64,000 nucleotides of DNA. Source: Paracidovorax sp031843945 (GTDB lineage: Bacteria; Pseudomonadota; Gammaproteobacteria; Burkholderiales; Burkholderiaceae_C). The translations under genes and the position numbers were made by a program. Shown one piece after another: positions 7,966 through 15,935 of the stretch (the stretch's first letter is position 1; every line of letters begins with the position of its first letter). Location: contig NZ_JAVTJJ010000006.1 of assembly GCF_031843945.1 (NCBI RefSeq), positions 1 through 64,000 of the forward strand, read 5' to 3'. The notes beneath the pieces are model-generated. The model ran no database searches. It was given only the letters and a program-made list of their open reading frames with translations, and was not told the DNA's origin.

Positions 7966-8109
7966 GGCTGCTGCCCAGGGGTTTGCCGACACCCGCACGC
8001 GCCGGTGGGCCACCCGGTTTTTCGCTGCGCGCGCACCAAGCACTCGCCGGTCAACGCCCCGCATGCCCATGCCGGCCGCTGCGGCCGCTTGCGTGACGGA
8101 CGTGTGTCG

Positions 8110-8143
8110 GTGTCATGAATTTGTCACCTAACCGTCTCATACT
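8110..8143 (+). promoter_or_regulatory. Pho box and -10 of ppk1
   Basis: GTGTCAT at 8110 and TTGTCAC at 8121 are PhoB half-sites in 11-base phase with a weaker third, CCGTCTC at 8132. A -10-like CATACT follows at 8138-8143. The arrangement places transcription start near 8150. An ATG at 8115 lies inside the box and so is unlikely to be the translation start. Confidence 0.8.
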
Positions 8144-8174
8144 GAAGTTGTCCGTGTCTCTCGAACTGCCGTCC

Positions 8175-10349
8175 ATGCCGCCTTTGTCTCCCCCCAGTCC
8201 GCCTCGGCCGCCGCACTCTGTTGGCACGGACGATGCGGGCGGGATGCTGATGGAGGCGCCTTCCACGCCCGCACCACGTTCACTGGCTCTGCTGGATCGG
8301 GACCATTCCATACTGGCCTTCAACCAGCGGGTCTTCGACTGGGCCACGCGCACCGACGTGCCGCTGCTGGAGCGGCTGCGCTACCTCTGCATCGTCTCTT
8401 CCAACCTGGACGAGTTCTTCGAAGTGCGCGCCGCAGCCCACCTGACGGCCGCGCAAAGTGGCGAAACCAAGGGCTCTTACAGCGTTGAGTCGTTTGAAGC
8501 CCTGGCCATGCACGCGCACGCGCTGGTGGAGCGGCAATATGCGCTCTACAACGAATCGCTGGTGCCTGCCTTTGCGCAGGCTGGCATCCGCCTGGTGTCG
8601 CACGGCGCGCGCAGCAGTGCACAGCGGCGCTGGGTGCGCGACTACTTCATGCGCGACGTGCGGCCGCTGCTCATTCCTGTGGGGCTCGACCCTTCGCACC
8701 CGTTCCCGCAGGTGGCCAACAAGTCGCTGAACTTCATCGTGCGCCTGCGCGGCGACGACGCCTTCGGCCGCGAGAACGAGATCGCCATCGTCAAGGTGCC
8801 GCGCATCTTGCCGCGCGTGCTGCGCTTGCCGGCGCATGTGGCCCCCGGCGGCACGCAGTTCGTCAGCCTCTCGAGCATCGTGCGGGCGCACCTGGCTGAC
8901 CTGTTCCCGGGCCGGGAGGTGTCGGAGTTTTCGCAGTTCCGCGTCACCCGCCATTCCGATCTGGCGGTGGACGAAGACGACGTGCGCAACCTGCGCACCG
9001 CCCTGCGGCAGGGCCTGCAGCATCGCCACTACGGCCAGGCCGTGCGGCTGGAAGTGTCGGCCGGCTGCTCACGTTTTCTGTCGGACTTTTTGCAGTCGCA
9101 GTTCGGTTTGCCGGCCGCGGCGCTGTACCGGGTGCGTGGCCCGGTGAACCTGGTGCGCCTGTCGCAACTGGTCGATCTGGTCAACGACCCGGCGCTGATG
9201 TTCCCGCCCTGGCGCTCCGCCTGGCCGGCGCAGCTGCCGCCGGGCACGCCCATCCTGGCGCAGATGAAAAAGCGCGACGTGCTGATCCATCAGCCGTTCG
9301 AGAGCTTCGATGGCGTACTCGCGTTCCTGCGCGAGGCCGTGCACGACCCGCAGGTGCTGGTCATCAAGCAGACCATCTACCGCACCGGCTCCGATTCGGA
9401 AATGATGGACCTGCTGCGCGAGGCCGTGCGCCGTGGCAAGGAAGTGATGGCGGTGGTGGAACTGAAGGCGCGGTTCGACGAAGAGGCCAACATCAACTGG
9501 GCAGAGGCGCTGGAATCGATCGGCGCGCAGGTGGTGTACGGCGTGGTGGGCTTGAAGACCCACGCCAAGATGCTGCTGGTGACGCGGCGCGAGGGCCGCC
9601 ACCTGCGGCGTTACGGGCACCTGTCGACTGGCAACTACAACCGCCGCACGGCGCGGCTCTATACCGACCTGAGCTACCTGACGGCCGACGAGCAGATCAC
9701 TGCCGACATGGATGCCGTGTTCGACCATCTGGCCAGCCAGAACCAGCTGCCGCGCTTGAAGCGCCTGGTGATGGCGCCTTTCCATCTGCAACGCGCCATG
9801 CTCGACTGCATCGAGGCGGTAGGCGCGGCGGCTGAGCGCGGCGAGGACGCACGCATCGTCGCCAAGATGAACGCGCTGACCGACGAAGCGCTGATCCATG
9901 CGCTGGTGCGCGCGGGGCAACGCGGTGCACGCATCGACCTGATCGTGCGCGGCGCCTGTATGCTGCCGGCGCAGGTGCCTGGCGTGACGGACAACATCCG
10001 CGTGCGCTCGGTCATCGGTCGGTTTCTGGAGCACACGCGCGTCTTCTACTTCCGCAGCGGTGCGAAGGAAGACCTGTACCTTTCCAGCGCCGACTGGATG
10101 AACCGCAACATGCTGCGCCGGGTAGAACTGGCCTGGCCGGTGACCGATGCCCGGTTGCGCCAGCGCATCATCGACGAGTGCCTGGTGGCCTATCTGCACG
10201 ACGACCGCGACGCATGGACGCTGCAGCCCGACGGCCAGTACAAGCGGGCGCCCCGGCCACTGGACGGCCTGGGTGCGCAATTGGCGCTGACGCGGCGCTA
10301 TGGCAGTGCAGAACCCAACGGCGCGCGGGGCCGCAACGGAGGCGTGTGA
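8175..10349 (+). CDS. ppk1: polyphosphate kinase 1
   Basis: Makes polyphosphate from ATP reversibly, at the membrane and granules. Blocks in order are the N-terminal FNQRVFDWA and LRYLCIVSSNLDEFFEVR, the head domain with FPQVANKSLNFIV, the ATP-site MKKRDVLIHQPFESFD and VLVIKQTIYRTGSDS, and the catalytic HLSTGNYNRRTARLYTD. The phospho-accepting His is at about 482 of the chosen start, and a second active-site His lies in FLEHTRVFYF at about 620. The start is uncertain: 8175 (MPPLSPPS) is given because 8115 falls in the Pho box, but 8244 (MLMEAPST), after a GGGCGGG stretch, is also possible. All give a Pro-rich, probably disordered leader. The last codon overlaps the sixA start (TGATG). Confidence 0.96.
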   Translation: MPPLSPPSPPRPPHSVGTDDAGGMLMEAPSTPAPRSLALLDRDHSILAFNQRVFDWATRTDVPLLERLRYLCIVSSNLDEFFEVRAAAHLTAAQSGETKGSYSVESFEALAMHAHALVERQYALYNESLVPAFAQAGIRLVSHGARSSAQRRWVRDYFMRDVRPLLIPVGLDPSHPFPQVANKSLNFIVRLRGDDAFGRENEIAIVKVPRILPRVLRLPAHVAPGGTQFVSLSSIVRAHLADLFPGREVSEFSQFRVTRHSDLAVDEDDVRNLRTALRQGLQHRHYGQAVRLEVSAGCSRFLSDFLQSQFGLPAAALYRVRGPVNLVRLSQLVDLVNDPALMFPPWRSAWPAQLPPGTPILAQMKKRDVLIHQPFESFDGVLAFLREAVHDPQVLVIKQTIYRTGSDSEMMDLLREAVRRGKEVMAVVELKARFDEEANINWAEALESIGAQVVYGVVGLKTHAKMLLVTRREGRHLRRYGHLSTGNYNRRTARLYTDLSYLTADEQITADMDAVFDHLASQNQLPRLKRLVMAPFHLQRAMLDCIEAVGAAAERGEDARIVAKMNALTDEALIHALVRAGQRGARIDLIVRGACMLPAQVPGVTDNIRVRSVIGRFLEHTRVFYFRSGAKEDLYLSSADWMNRNMLRRVELAWPVTDARLRQRIIDECLVAYLHDDRDAWTLQPDGQYKRAPRPLDGLGAQLALTRRYGSAEPNGARGRNGGV

Positions 10350-10810
10350 TGGATCTGATTCTCTGGCGCCATGCCGAGGCTGACGAAGCCGCCGAGGGCG
10401 TGGACGACCTGGAGCGTGCGCTGACGCACCGCGGTGAAAAGCAGGCGGCCCGAATGGCCGCATGGCTCGACCGCCAGCTGCCCGAAGGCCTGCGCGTGCT
10501 GGCCAGCCCCGCCAAGCGCACCGAGCAGACGGCGCACGCACTGGGGCGCAAATTCAAGTTGCGGGCCGAGCTGCTGCCCGGCGGATCACCCACGGAATTG
10601 CTGGAACTGGTGCAATGGCCCCGCCAGCGCGGCGCGGTGCTGGTGGTCGGCCATCAGCCGATGCTGGGGCAGACCGTCGCGCACCTGCTGGCGCTGCAGG
10701 CCAGCGACTGCGCCATCCGCAAGGGCGCTGTGTGGTGGTTGCGCCACCGCCAGCGCCCGGAAGGCGACGAGACAGTGCTGATGGCGGTGCAGTCGCCTGA
10801 GTTTCTTTAG
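10349..10810 (+). CDS. sixA: SixA-type phosphohistidine phosphatase
   Basis: A 153-residue small histidine phosphatase. The active site LILWRHAEADEA holds the RHA signature near residue 8, with VLASPAKRTEQTA near 50 and the second catalytic His in VVGHQPMLGQTV near 108. Its ATG overlaps the ppk1 stop, so it is translated from the ppk1 message and shares its Pho control. E. coli SixA removes phosphate from His on phosphorelay or PTS proteins. Coupling to ppk1 suggests a role in phosphate or polyphosphate signalling here; that is inference. Confidence 0.9.
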   Translation: MDLILWRHAEADEAAEGVDDLERALTHRGEKQAARMAAWLDRQLPEGLRVLASPAKRTEQTAHALGRKFKLRAELLPGGSPTELLELVQWPRQRGAVLVVGHQPMLGQTVAHLLALQASDCAIRKGAVWWLRHRQRPEGDETVLMAVQSPEFL

Positions 10811-10815
10811 CTTGC

Positions 10816-11355
10816 TTACTTGCGCGCAGCCTTGGCGCGTTTGGCCGGGGCCGCAGGCGCTTTCGTGGCGGATGCTTCAGCCTTCGGGCGGCCGGTCTTG
10901 ATGGATGGCACGGCCTGCAGTGCCTTCAGCAGGGCGTCATCCGACAGGCTGGCCAGCAGCTTGAGGCCAGCGCGCAGCAATTCGCTCTTCTTGGCAGTCT
11001 GCGCCAGTTGGCCCGAGCGCTGCTTCAGTGCCTCGATGGCGGCGTACTCTTCCTTCGGAATGGTGAAGCTGTCGCGTACCAGCTTGGGCTTCTTCGCCTT
11101 GGCTGCCTTGTCGGCCGCAGCAGACCCCTTGGGTGCAGCGGGCGCGGCAGCTGCCTTGGGCTTGGCGCTCTTGCTGACAGCGGCTTTCTTGGCTGGCGCG
11201 CTCTTCTTCGCCGGTGTGGCCGGGGCGGCTTTGGCAGCAGGCTTGGGCGAAGCGGTTGTTGGTTTGGCGGTGACCACGGGTGCGTCGGCTGCGGGCTCGG
11301 CAGCAGGCGCTGTGGTGGGGGCCGTGGCAGGGACGGAAGTGCGGGTGGTGGACAT
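10816..11355 (-). CDS. histone H1-like protein with ribbon-helix-helix segment
   Basis: A 179-residue, very basic protein. Residues 1-92 are an Ala/Pro/Lys tail with repeated KPAAKAA, PAKK and AKPKAAAAP stretches like histone H1 or AlgP. Residues 93-135 (VRDSFTIPKEEYAAIEAL, then SELLRAGLKLL) have the strand-helix-helix pattern of a ribbon-helix-helix DNA-binding domain. The C-terminus is a second AKRAKAARK-type tail. It sits between ppk1-sixA (convergent) and ppx (upstream, same strand). AlgP of Pseudomonas is known to organise polyphosphate granules on the nucleoid; by context this protein may do the same. The operator at 11373-11407 immediately upstream suggests autoregulation. The ATG at 11355 follows TTTTTGGAG. 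Confidence 0.88.
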   Translation of the reverse strand: MSTTRTSVPATAPTTAPAAEPAADAPVVTAKPTTASPKPAAKAAPATPAKKSAPAKKAAVSKSAKPKAAAAPAAPKGSAAADKAAKAKKPKLVRDSFTIPKEEYAAIEALKQRSGQLAQTAKKSELLRAGLKLLASLSDDALLKALQAVPSIKTGRPKAEASATKAPAAPAKRAKAARK

Positions 11356-11372
11356 TCATTGCTCCAAAAAGA

Positions 11373-11407
11373 AAACGGTATAAACAGTTTATACCGTTTA
11401 TACCGTT
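11373..11407 (-). promoter_or_regulatory. operator-like palindrome with third half-site
   Basis: A perfect 13-1-13 inverted repeat (AAACGGTATAAAC at 11373-11385, centre A, mirror arm to 11399) is followed in 10-base phase by a third half-site TTTATACCGTT at 11397-11407. It is AT-rich in a GC-rich genome and overlaps the likely -10 of the H1-like gene. Half-sites repeating at 10 bases suit cooperative binding by ribbon-helix-helix dimers. It is not followed by a T-run, so a terminator is less likely. Confidence 0.75.
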
Positions 11408-11461
11408 CGTTTGCCTGCCTGCTGGAGGCTGCGGCCGGGCTTGCGACCTTGGAGCAGCCTC

Positions 11462-12943
11462 TCAGGGCAGCTCGGCGACGAAGTCCCAGGGCGTCTTTTG
11501 CCAGGCGATGGTTTCATCGCGCAGCAGATGGGCCGATTGGGGGTAGGCCACGGCCCAGCCCGCTCGTGCACGCACCGTGCAGCGATTGCCCTGCAACTGC
11601 AGCGCAATGCCGCCCACGTCGGGGTCGCGGCGCGCATGGCACAGGGCCACGGCCACGCGAAAACACATCAGCTGCAGGGCGAAGAGGGGATCGTTCAGGT
11701 CGGCTTCCAGCTTGCGCACCTTGCCGCGGTGGCCCAGCACCAGCAGGCCCAGGCGGTGCAGCTCGGGCAACGAGAAACCGGCGGCATCCGTGTGTTCAAG
11801 GATGTAGGCGCCGTGGCGGTGATAGTCGCTGTGCGATATGCGGCTGCCCACTTCATGCAGGTGTGCCGCCCAGTCGAGCTTGCGGGCCGCGCGCTCGGAG
11901 CCCGAAGGCGCGGCAGCGGTAAACAACGCGCACGCAACGCGCGCCACCCGTTCGGCATGCGCAACATCGACTGCAAAGCGCTGCATCAGGCCGCGCACGG
12001 TGGACGATCGCAGGTCGGTGGCGGGCTGTTCGCGGTCCAGCAGGTCGTAGAGCGCACCCTGGCGCAGCGCGCCTTGCGCGACATGCATCTGGTCGATGCC
12101 CAGCAGATCGAACACTGCGCGCAGCACGCTGATGCCGCCCCCGATGACCGCGCGGCGTTCTTCCTTCAACCCTTCCAGACGCACCCGGTCGGCGCTGCGG
12201 GCCAGCAGCAATTGCGACAGCAGCCAGTCAAGCCCTTCGCGCGTAATGAGGCCCGGTGTGCCGCCCGTAGCGGCGGCGAGAATTTCACCCACCGCCCCGG
12301 CGGTGCCCGAAGAACCGTATGCCACATCCCAGGCATCGCGGCGGTAGATGTCCAACGCTTCGTCCAGCACGGCCTTGGCGGCAATCTCTGCCAGCATGAA
12401 AGCCTGTGGCGTGAACACGCCTTCTGGAAAGTAGCGTGTGGACCAGGCCACGCTGCCCACGCGAAACGATGCCACGGCCGTCGGCGTGAACTGCTGGCCC
12501 AGAATCATCTCGGTGGAGCGGCCGCCGATGTCCACCACCAGCCGCCGCTCGTCCGACTGGGGCAGCAGATGTGCCACGCCCTGGTAGATCAGCCGCGCTT
12601 CTTCCGGGCCCGACACGACGTCGATGGCATGGCCGAGGATCTCGTTGCCGCGCTGAATGAAGACGTCGCGGTTGCGCGCCTCGCGCAGCGTCTGCGTGGC
12701 GACCACGCGTACGTGGCTGGGCGCGAAACCGGCCAGGCGTTCGGCAAAACGCGCGAGGCAGTCCCAGCCGCGCTGCATCGCCGCCAGGGTCAGGTTGCGG
12801 TCTTCGTCAAGGCCGCTGCCTTGGCGCACCGTTTCTTTGAGGTATTCAATTCGCTGGATGTGGCCGTGTTCGAACCGGCCGATTTCGAGGCGAAAGCTGT
12901 TGGATCCCAAATCCACAGCGGCGAGCAGTGTTCCGTCTTGCAT
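11462..12943 (-). CDS. ppx: exopolyphosphatase (Ppx/GppA family)
   Basis: A 493-residue enzyme releasing phosphate from polyphosphate ends. The actin-like fold shows AAVDLGSNSFRLEIGR near the N-terminus, VRVVATQTLREARN, the active-site Glu region DVVSGPEEARLIYQGV, the phosphate loop LVVDIGGRSTEMILG, and GSSGTAGAVGEIL. The C-terminal half is HD-like, with WAAHLHEVGSRISHSDYHRHGAYIL. The start MQDGTLLAAVDLG at 12943 is chosen because the family begins just before this strand; a longer frame to 13072 adds an unlikely Arg-rich leader. It is upstream of the H1-like gene and separated from ppk1-sixA by it, so synthesis and breakdown of polyphosphate are encoded within 5 kb. Confidence 0.94.
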   Translation of the reverse strand: MQDGTLLAAVDLGSNSFRLEIGRFEHGHIQRIEYLKETVRQGSGLDEDRNLTLAAMQRGWDCLARFAERLAGFAPSHVRVVATQTLREARNRDVFIQRGNEILGHAIDVVSGPEEARLIYQGVAHLLPQSDERRLVVDIGGRSTEMILGQQFTPTAVASFRVGSVAWSTRYFPEGVFTPQAFMLAEIAAKAVLDEALDIYRRDAWDVAYGSSGTAGAVGEILAAATGGTPGLITREGLDWLLSQLLLARSADRVRLEGLKEERRAVIGGGISVLRAVFDLLGIDQMHVAQGALRQGALYDLLDREQPATDLRSSTVRGLMQRFAVDVAHAERVARVACALFTAAAPSGSERAARKLDWAAHLHEVGSRISHSDYHRHGAYILEHTDAAGFSLPELHRLGLLVLGHRGKVRKLEADLNDPLFALQLMCFRVAVALCHARRDPDVGGIALQLQGNRCTVRARAGWAVAYPQSAHLLRDETIAWQKTPWDFVAELP

Positions 12944-13094
12944 GGGCGTGCGCTGGGCGCTGGTTCTTCTGTCGGGCCAGCATAGCACCAGCGCTTCGGT
13001 CGTCCGTGTGGCCCGGGCCGCAGTGCGGCCGGATGTCCGGCCGGGTGGGATGGCAGGGCGGGCCACGCTCATCCAGGCTGTCTCTGGAACTCGC

Positions 13095-13589
13095 TCACTT
13101 GGCGCGCGGTGGCATCAACACGCGGTCGATGATGTGCACCACGCCATTGGGTGCGCGCAGGTCGGCTTGTTCCACCAGCGCGTCTTCTACCGTCACGAAG
13201 CCACCAGCGCGGGCCAGTGCCACCGAGCCGCCCTGAAGGGTCTTGACGTTGCCTGGCTTGACGTCGGTGCTGGCCACGGCGCCTGCCACGATGTGAAAGC
13301 TCAGCACTTCCTTGAGCTGTGCCTTGTCGGCTTGCAGCGCCTGCAGCGTCTTGGCCGGCACGGCGGCGAAGGCGGCGTCCGACGGAGCGAACACGGTGTG
13401 GGGCGAGGTGCCACGCAGTGTGTCGGCAAGACCGGCTTCGATGGCCAACTTGTTGAAAGTGCTCAGCGATGGGGTGGAAGCAGCGACTTCTGCCAGGTTG
13501 GCGGGAGCCGTGGGCTTTGTTGCGCAGGCGCCCAGCGTCAGCAGGGCGGCGAGAGCGATGGCGGAATGCAATGCGTGGCGGCGGAACAT
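13095..13589 (-). CDS. FAS1 (fasciclin)-domain lipoprotein
   Basis: A 164-residue exported protein. The signal peptide ends in LLTLGACATKP, a lipobox, so it is likely anchored in a membrane. The rest is a single FAS1 domain: LSTFNKLAIEAGLADTL, HTVFAPSDAAFAAVP, LKEVLSFHIVAG, and the closing NGVVHIIDRVLMPP. FAS1 domains mediate adhesion or protein-protein contacts. The ATG at 13589 follows GGGAGAAACC; a longer frame to 13775 would run through the pstS promoter. It is divergent from pstS, and a candidate leftward Pho box lies at 13653-13681, so it may belong to the phosphate response. Confidence 0.9.
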   Translation of the reverse strand: MFRRHALHSAIALAALLTLGACATKPTAPANLAEVAASTPSLSTFNKLAIEAGLADTLRGTSPHTVFAPSDAAFAAVPAKTLQALQADKAQLKEVLSFHIVAGAVASTDVKPGNVKTLQGGSVALARAGGFVTVEDALVEQADLRAPNGVVHIIDRVLMPPRAK

Positions 13590-13652
13590 GGTTTCTCCCT
13601 GAGGGTGTTGTGATGCCGACCGTTGTCGGCCCTCGCAGACTACGCAAGCCGT

Positions 13653-13681
13653 GCGACAGCTGCGTGACGGTTTCATGTCAA
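13653..13681 (-). promoter_or_regulatory. weak candidate Pho box for the FAS1 gene
   Basis: On the minus strand, TTGACAT, CCGTCAC and CTGTCGC occur in 11-base phase with four-base spacers, pointing at the FAS1 gene 64 bases away. Each has one or two mismatches to CTGTCAT/C. It is separate from the pstS box and weaker. Confidence 0.4.
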
Positions 13682-13717
13682 TGGCCCTGGGCGTTGCGCC
13701 TGTGACTGCGTTTGCTG

Positions 13718-13751
13718 CTGTCATGTGGATGTCACACAGCACACCTAAAGT
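13718..13751 (+). promoter_or_regulatory. Pho box and -10 of the pst operon
   Basis: CTGTCAT (13718-13724) and ATGTCAC (13729-13735), spaced by four bases, match the PhoB consensus almost perfectly. A third, weaker half-site CACACCT follows at 13740. A -10-like TAAAGT at 13746-13751 is placed as expected, about 37 bases before the pstS ATG. Confidence 0.9.
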
Positions 13752-13787
13752 CGCGGCACTGATTTTCCAACCCAAAAAGGTCTTTTC

Positions 13788-14828
13788 ATGAAACTGTCCG
13801 TGATTCGTGTCCTGGTATCTGGTGTGGTGGCTGCAGGTGCTTTCTCCAGCGCCTTTGCCCAGCAGGAAGCCACCGGCGCTGGCGCCAGCTTCCCAGCGCC
13901 CCTGTACTCCAAGTGGGCTGCCGACTACAACAAGGCCACGGGCGTGAAGATCAACTACCAGTCCGTGGGCTCCGGCGCCGGTCTGCGCCAGATCGAAGCG
14001 AAAACGGTGGACTTCGGCGCCTCTGACGCGCCGCTGAAGGACGAAGACCTGGCCAAGAAGGGCCTGGTGCAGTTCCCGACGGTCATTGGCGGCGTGGTGC
14101 CGGTAGTCAACATCAAGGGCATTGCTCCCGGTCAGATCAAGCTGAGCGGGCAGGTGCTGGGCGATATCTATCTGGGCAAGATCACCAAGTGGAATGACCC
14201 CGCTATCACGGCGCTGAACGCTGGCGTGAACCTGCCTGACGCAGCCATCGCACCCGTTCGCCGTGCAGACGGCTCGGGTACCAGCTTCATCTTCACGAAC
14301 TACCTCAGCAAGGTGAATCCTGAGTGGAAGTCGAAAGTCGGTGAAGGCACGGCCGTGAACTGGCCCACCGGCGCGGGTGGCAAGGGCAATGAAGGCGTTG
14401 CCGCCTTCGTGGGCCGTCTGCCCAACTCGATCGGCTATGTGGAATACGCCTACGTCAAGCAGAACAAGATGACCTTTGTTCAGCTGCAGAACGCCGACGG
14501 CGCCTACGTGTCCCCGGATGACGACGCCTTCAAGGCCGCTGCTGCCGGAGCCGACTGGGCCAAGAGCTTCTATCAGATCCTGACGAACCAGCCCGGCAAG
14601 GCCTCCTGGCCCATCACCGGCGCCACGTTCATCCTGATGCAGAAGTTGCAGGACAAACCAGCCCAGGCCACCACGTCGCTCAAGTTCTTCGAGTGGGCTT
14701 ACCAGTCGGGCGACAAGACGGCTGCGGATCTGGACTACGTACCCATGCCTGATAGCGTCAAGAGCGTGATCATGAAGTCCTGGGGTGACATCAAGGACAC
14801 TTCCGGCAAGGCGATTTCTCTGAAGTAA
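13788..14828 (+). CDS. pstS: phosphate-binding periplasmic protein PstS
   Basis: A 346-residue periplasmic binding protein that captures inorganic phosphate for the Pst ABC importer. A cleavable signal peptide ends at about AFAQQ (residue 25). Mature PstS motifs are EATGAGASFPAPLYSKW, INYQSVGSGAGLRQI, the phosphate-ligand loop VDFGASDAPL, and RRADGSGTSFIFTNYL. First gene of pstSCAB-phoU-phoB-phoR, directly under a strong Pho box. A hairpin after its stop probably limits read-through, raising PstS over the membrane genes. Confidence 0.98.
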   Translation: MKLSVIRVLVSGVVAAGAFSSAFAQQEATGAGASFPAPLYSKWAADYNKATGVKINYQSVGSGAGLRQIEAKTVDFGASDAPLKDEDLAKKGLVQFPTVIGGVVPVVNIKGIAPGQIKLSGQVLGDIYLGKITKWNDPAITALNAGVNLPDAAIAPVRRADGSGTSFIFTNYLSKVNPEWKSKVGEGTAVNWPTGAGGKGNEGVAAFVGRLPNSIGYVEYAYVKQNKMTFVQLQNADGAYVSPDDDAFKAAAAGADWAKSFYQILTNQPGKASWPITGATFILMQKLQDKPAQATTSLKFFEWAYQSGDKTAADLDYVPMPDSVKSVIMKSWGDIKDTSGKAISLK

Positions 14829-14838
14829 TGTTGCAGGT

Positions 14839-14882
14839 GGCCCGCTGCGAACCAGCTCATGGTTCTTCGGCGGGCCTTTCTT
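14839..14882 (+). terminator. partial terminator/attenuator between pstS and pstC
   Basis: GGCCCGC at 14839-14845 pairs with GCGGGCC at 14870-14876, with an inner GAACC/GGTTC stem, and is followed by TTTCTT. It lies ten bases after the pstS stop and inside the pst operon, the usual place for differential expression of the binding protein. Confidence 0.75.
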
Positions 14883-14909
14883 CGTCTTTCACATCACAAG
14901 GCCAAAGAC

Positions 14910-15935
14910 GTGTCCACTACGCTGCCGGTTCGCCACACTACCTCCCATGAGGGTGCGTCGGGCATTCCCCGGACCACTCCTCCCCCCCGTTCGCCTTTCA
15001 TTTCAGGCGTGCTGGCCGATCGTATCTTCGGCCTGTTGGCCCGCGGCGCCGCGCTGCTGACGCTGGCGCTGCTACTGGGTATCCTCGCCTCGCTGGTGGT
15101 GGGCGCGTGGCCCTCCATCGCCAAATACGGCCTCGGTTTTCTGACCAGCAGCGTCTGGGACCCGGTGCAGGACGAGTACGGTGGTCTGGTGATGATCTAC
15201 GGCACGTTGGCCACGTCGATCATCGCCCTGCTGATCGCTGTGCCAGTGAGCTTCGGTATCGCGCTCTTCCTGACCGAATTGTCGCCCGCCTGGCTCAAGC
15301 GGCCGCTGGGCACGGCCATCGAACTGCTGGCCGCGGTGCCCTCCATCGTGTACGGCATGTGGGGTCTGATGGTGTTCGGCCCCATCTTGGCTACCTATGT
15401 GCAGCAGCCGCTGCAATCGCTCTTTGCCGGCGTGCCCGTTCTGGGTGCCTTCGTGTCGGGCCCGCCGGTGGGCATCGGCATTCTGGCGGCCGGCATCATC
15501 CTGGCCATCATGATCATTCCGTTCATCGCCGCCGTGATGCGCGACGTGTTCGAAGTCACGCCCGCACTGCTCAAGGAATCTGCATACGGTCTGGGCTCCA
15601 CGACCTGGGAAGTGGTCTGGAAGGTGGTGCTGCCCTATACCAAGACGGGCGTGCTGGGCGGCGTCATGCTGGGCCTGGGCCGCGCTTTAGGTGAAACCAT
15701 GGCGGTCACCTTTGTGATCGGCAACATGAACCAGCTCAATTCGCTGTCCATCTTCGAAGCGGCCAATAGCATCACGTCGGCTCTGGCCAACGAGTTTGCC
15801 GAGGCAGGCGAGGGCCTGCATCAGGCTTCGCTGATCTACCTGGGGCTGGTGCTGTTCTTCATCACCTTCGTGGTGCTCGCACTGTCCAAGGTGCTGCTGT
15901 CGCGCCTGAAAAAGAGCGAAGGAGCCCGCGCATGA
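14910..15935 (+). CDS. pstC: phosphate ABC transporter permease PstC
   Basis: A 341-residue permease with six helices. It contains the inner-membrane contact loop for PstB around ALLKESAYGLGSTTWEVVWKV and GLGRALGETMAVTFVIG, the EAA-type motif of Pst permeases. The start is uncertain. The frame is open from 14859, but an ATG there would lie inside the hairpin after pstS. The GTG at 14910, preceded by CACAAGG, gives a Thr/Pro-rich leader of about 40 residues before the first helix. It ends overlapping the pstA start (ATGA). Confidence 0.96.
   Translation: MSTTLPVRHTTSHEGASGIPRTTPPPRSPFISGVLADRIFGLLARGAALLTLALLLGILASLVVGAWPSIAKYGLGFLTSSVWDPVQDEYGGLVMIYGTLATSIIALLIAVPVSFGIALFLTELSPAWLKRPLGTAIELLAAVPSIVYGMWGLMVFGPILATYVQQPLQSLFAGVPVLGAFVSGPPVGIGILAAGIILAIMIIPFIAAVMRDVFEVTPALLKESAYGLGSTTWEVVWKVVLPYTKTGVLGGVMLGLGRALGETMAVTFVIGNMNQLNSLSIFEAANSITSALANEFAEAGEGLHQASLIYLGLVLFFITFVVLALSKVLLSRLKKSEGARA

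Noticed and set aside
13590..13775. N-terminal extension of the FAS1 protein
   Set aside because: It would run through the pstS promoter and hide a clear lipoprotein signal peptide.
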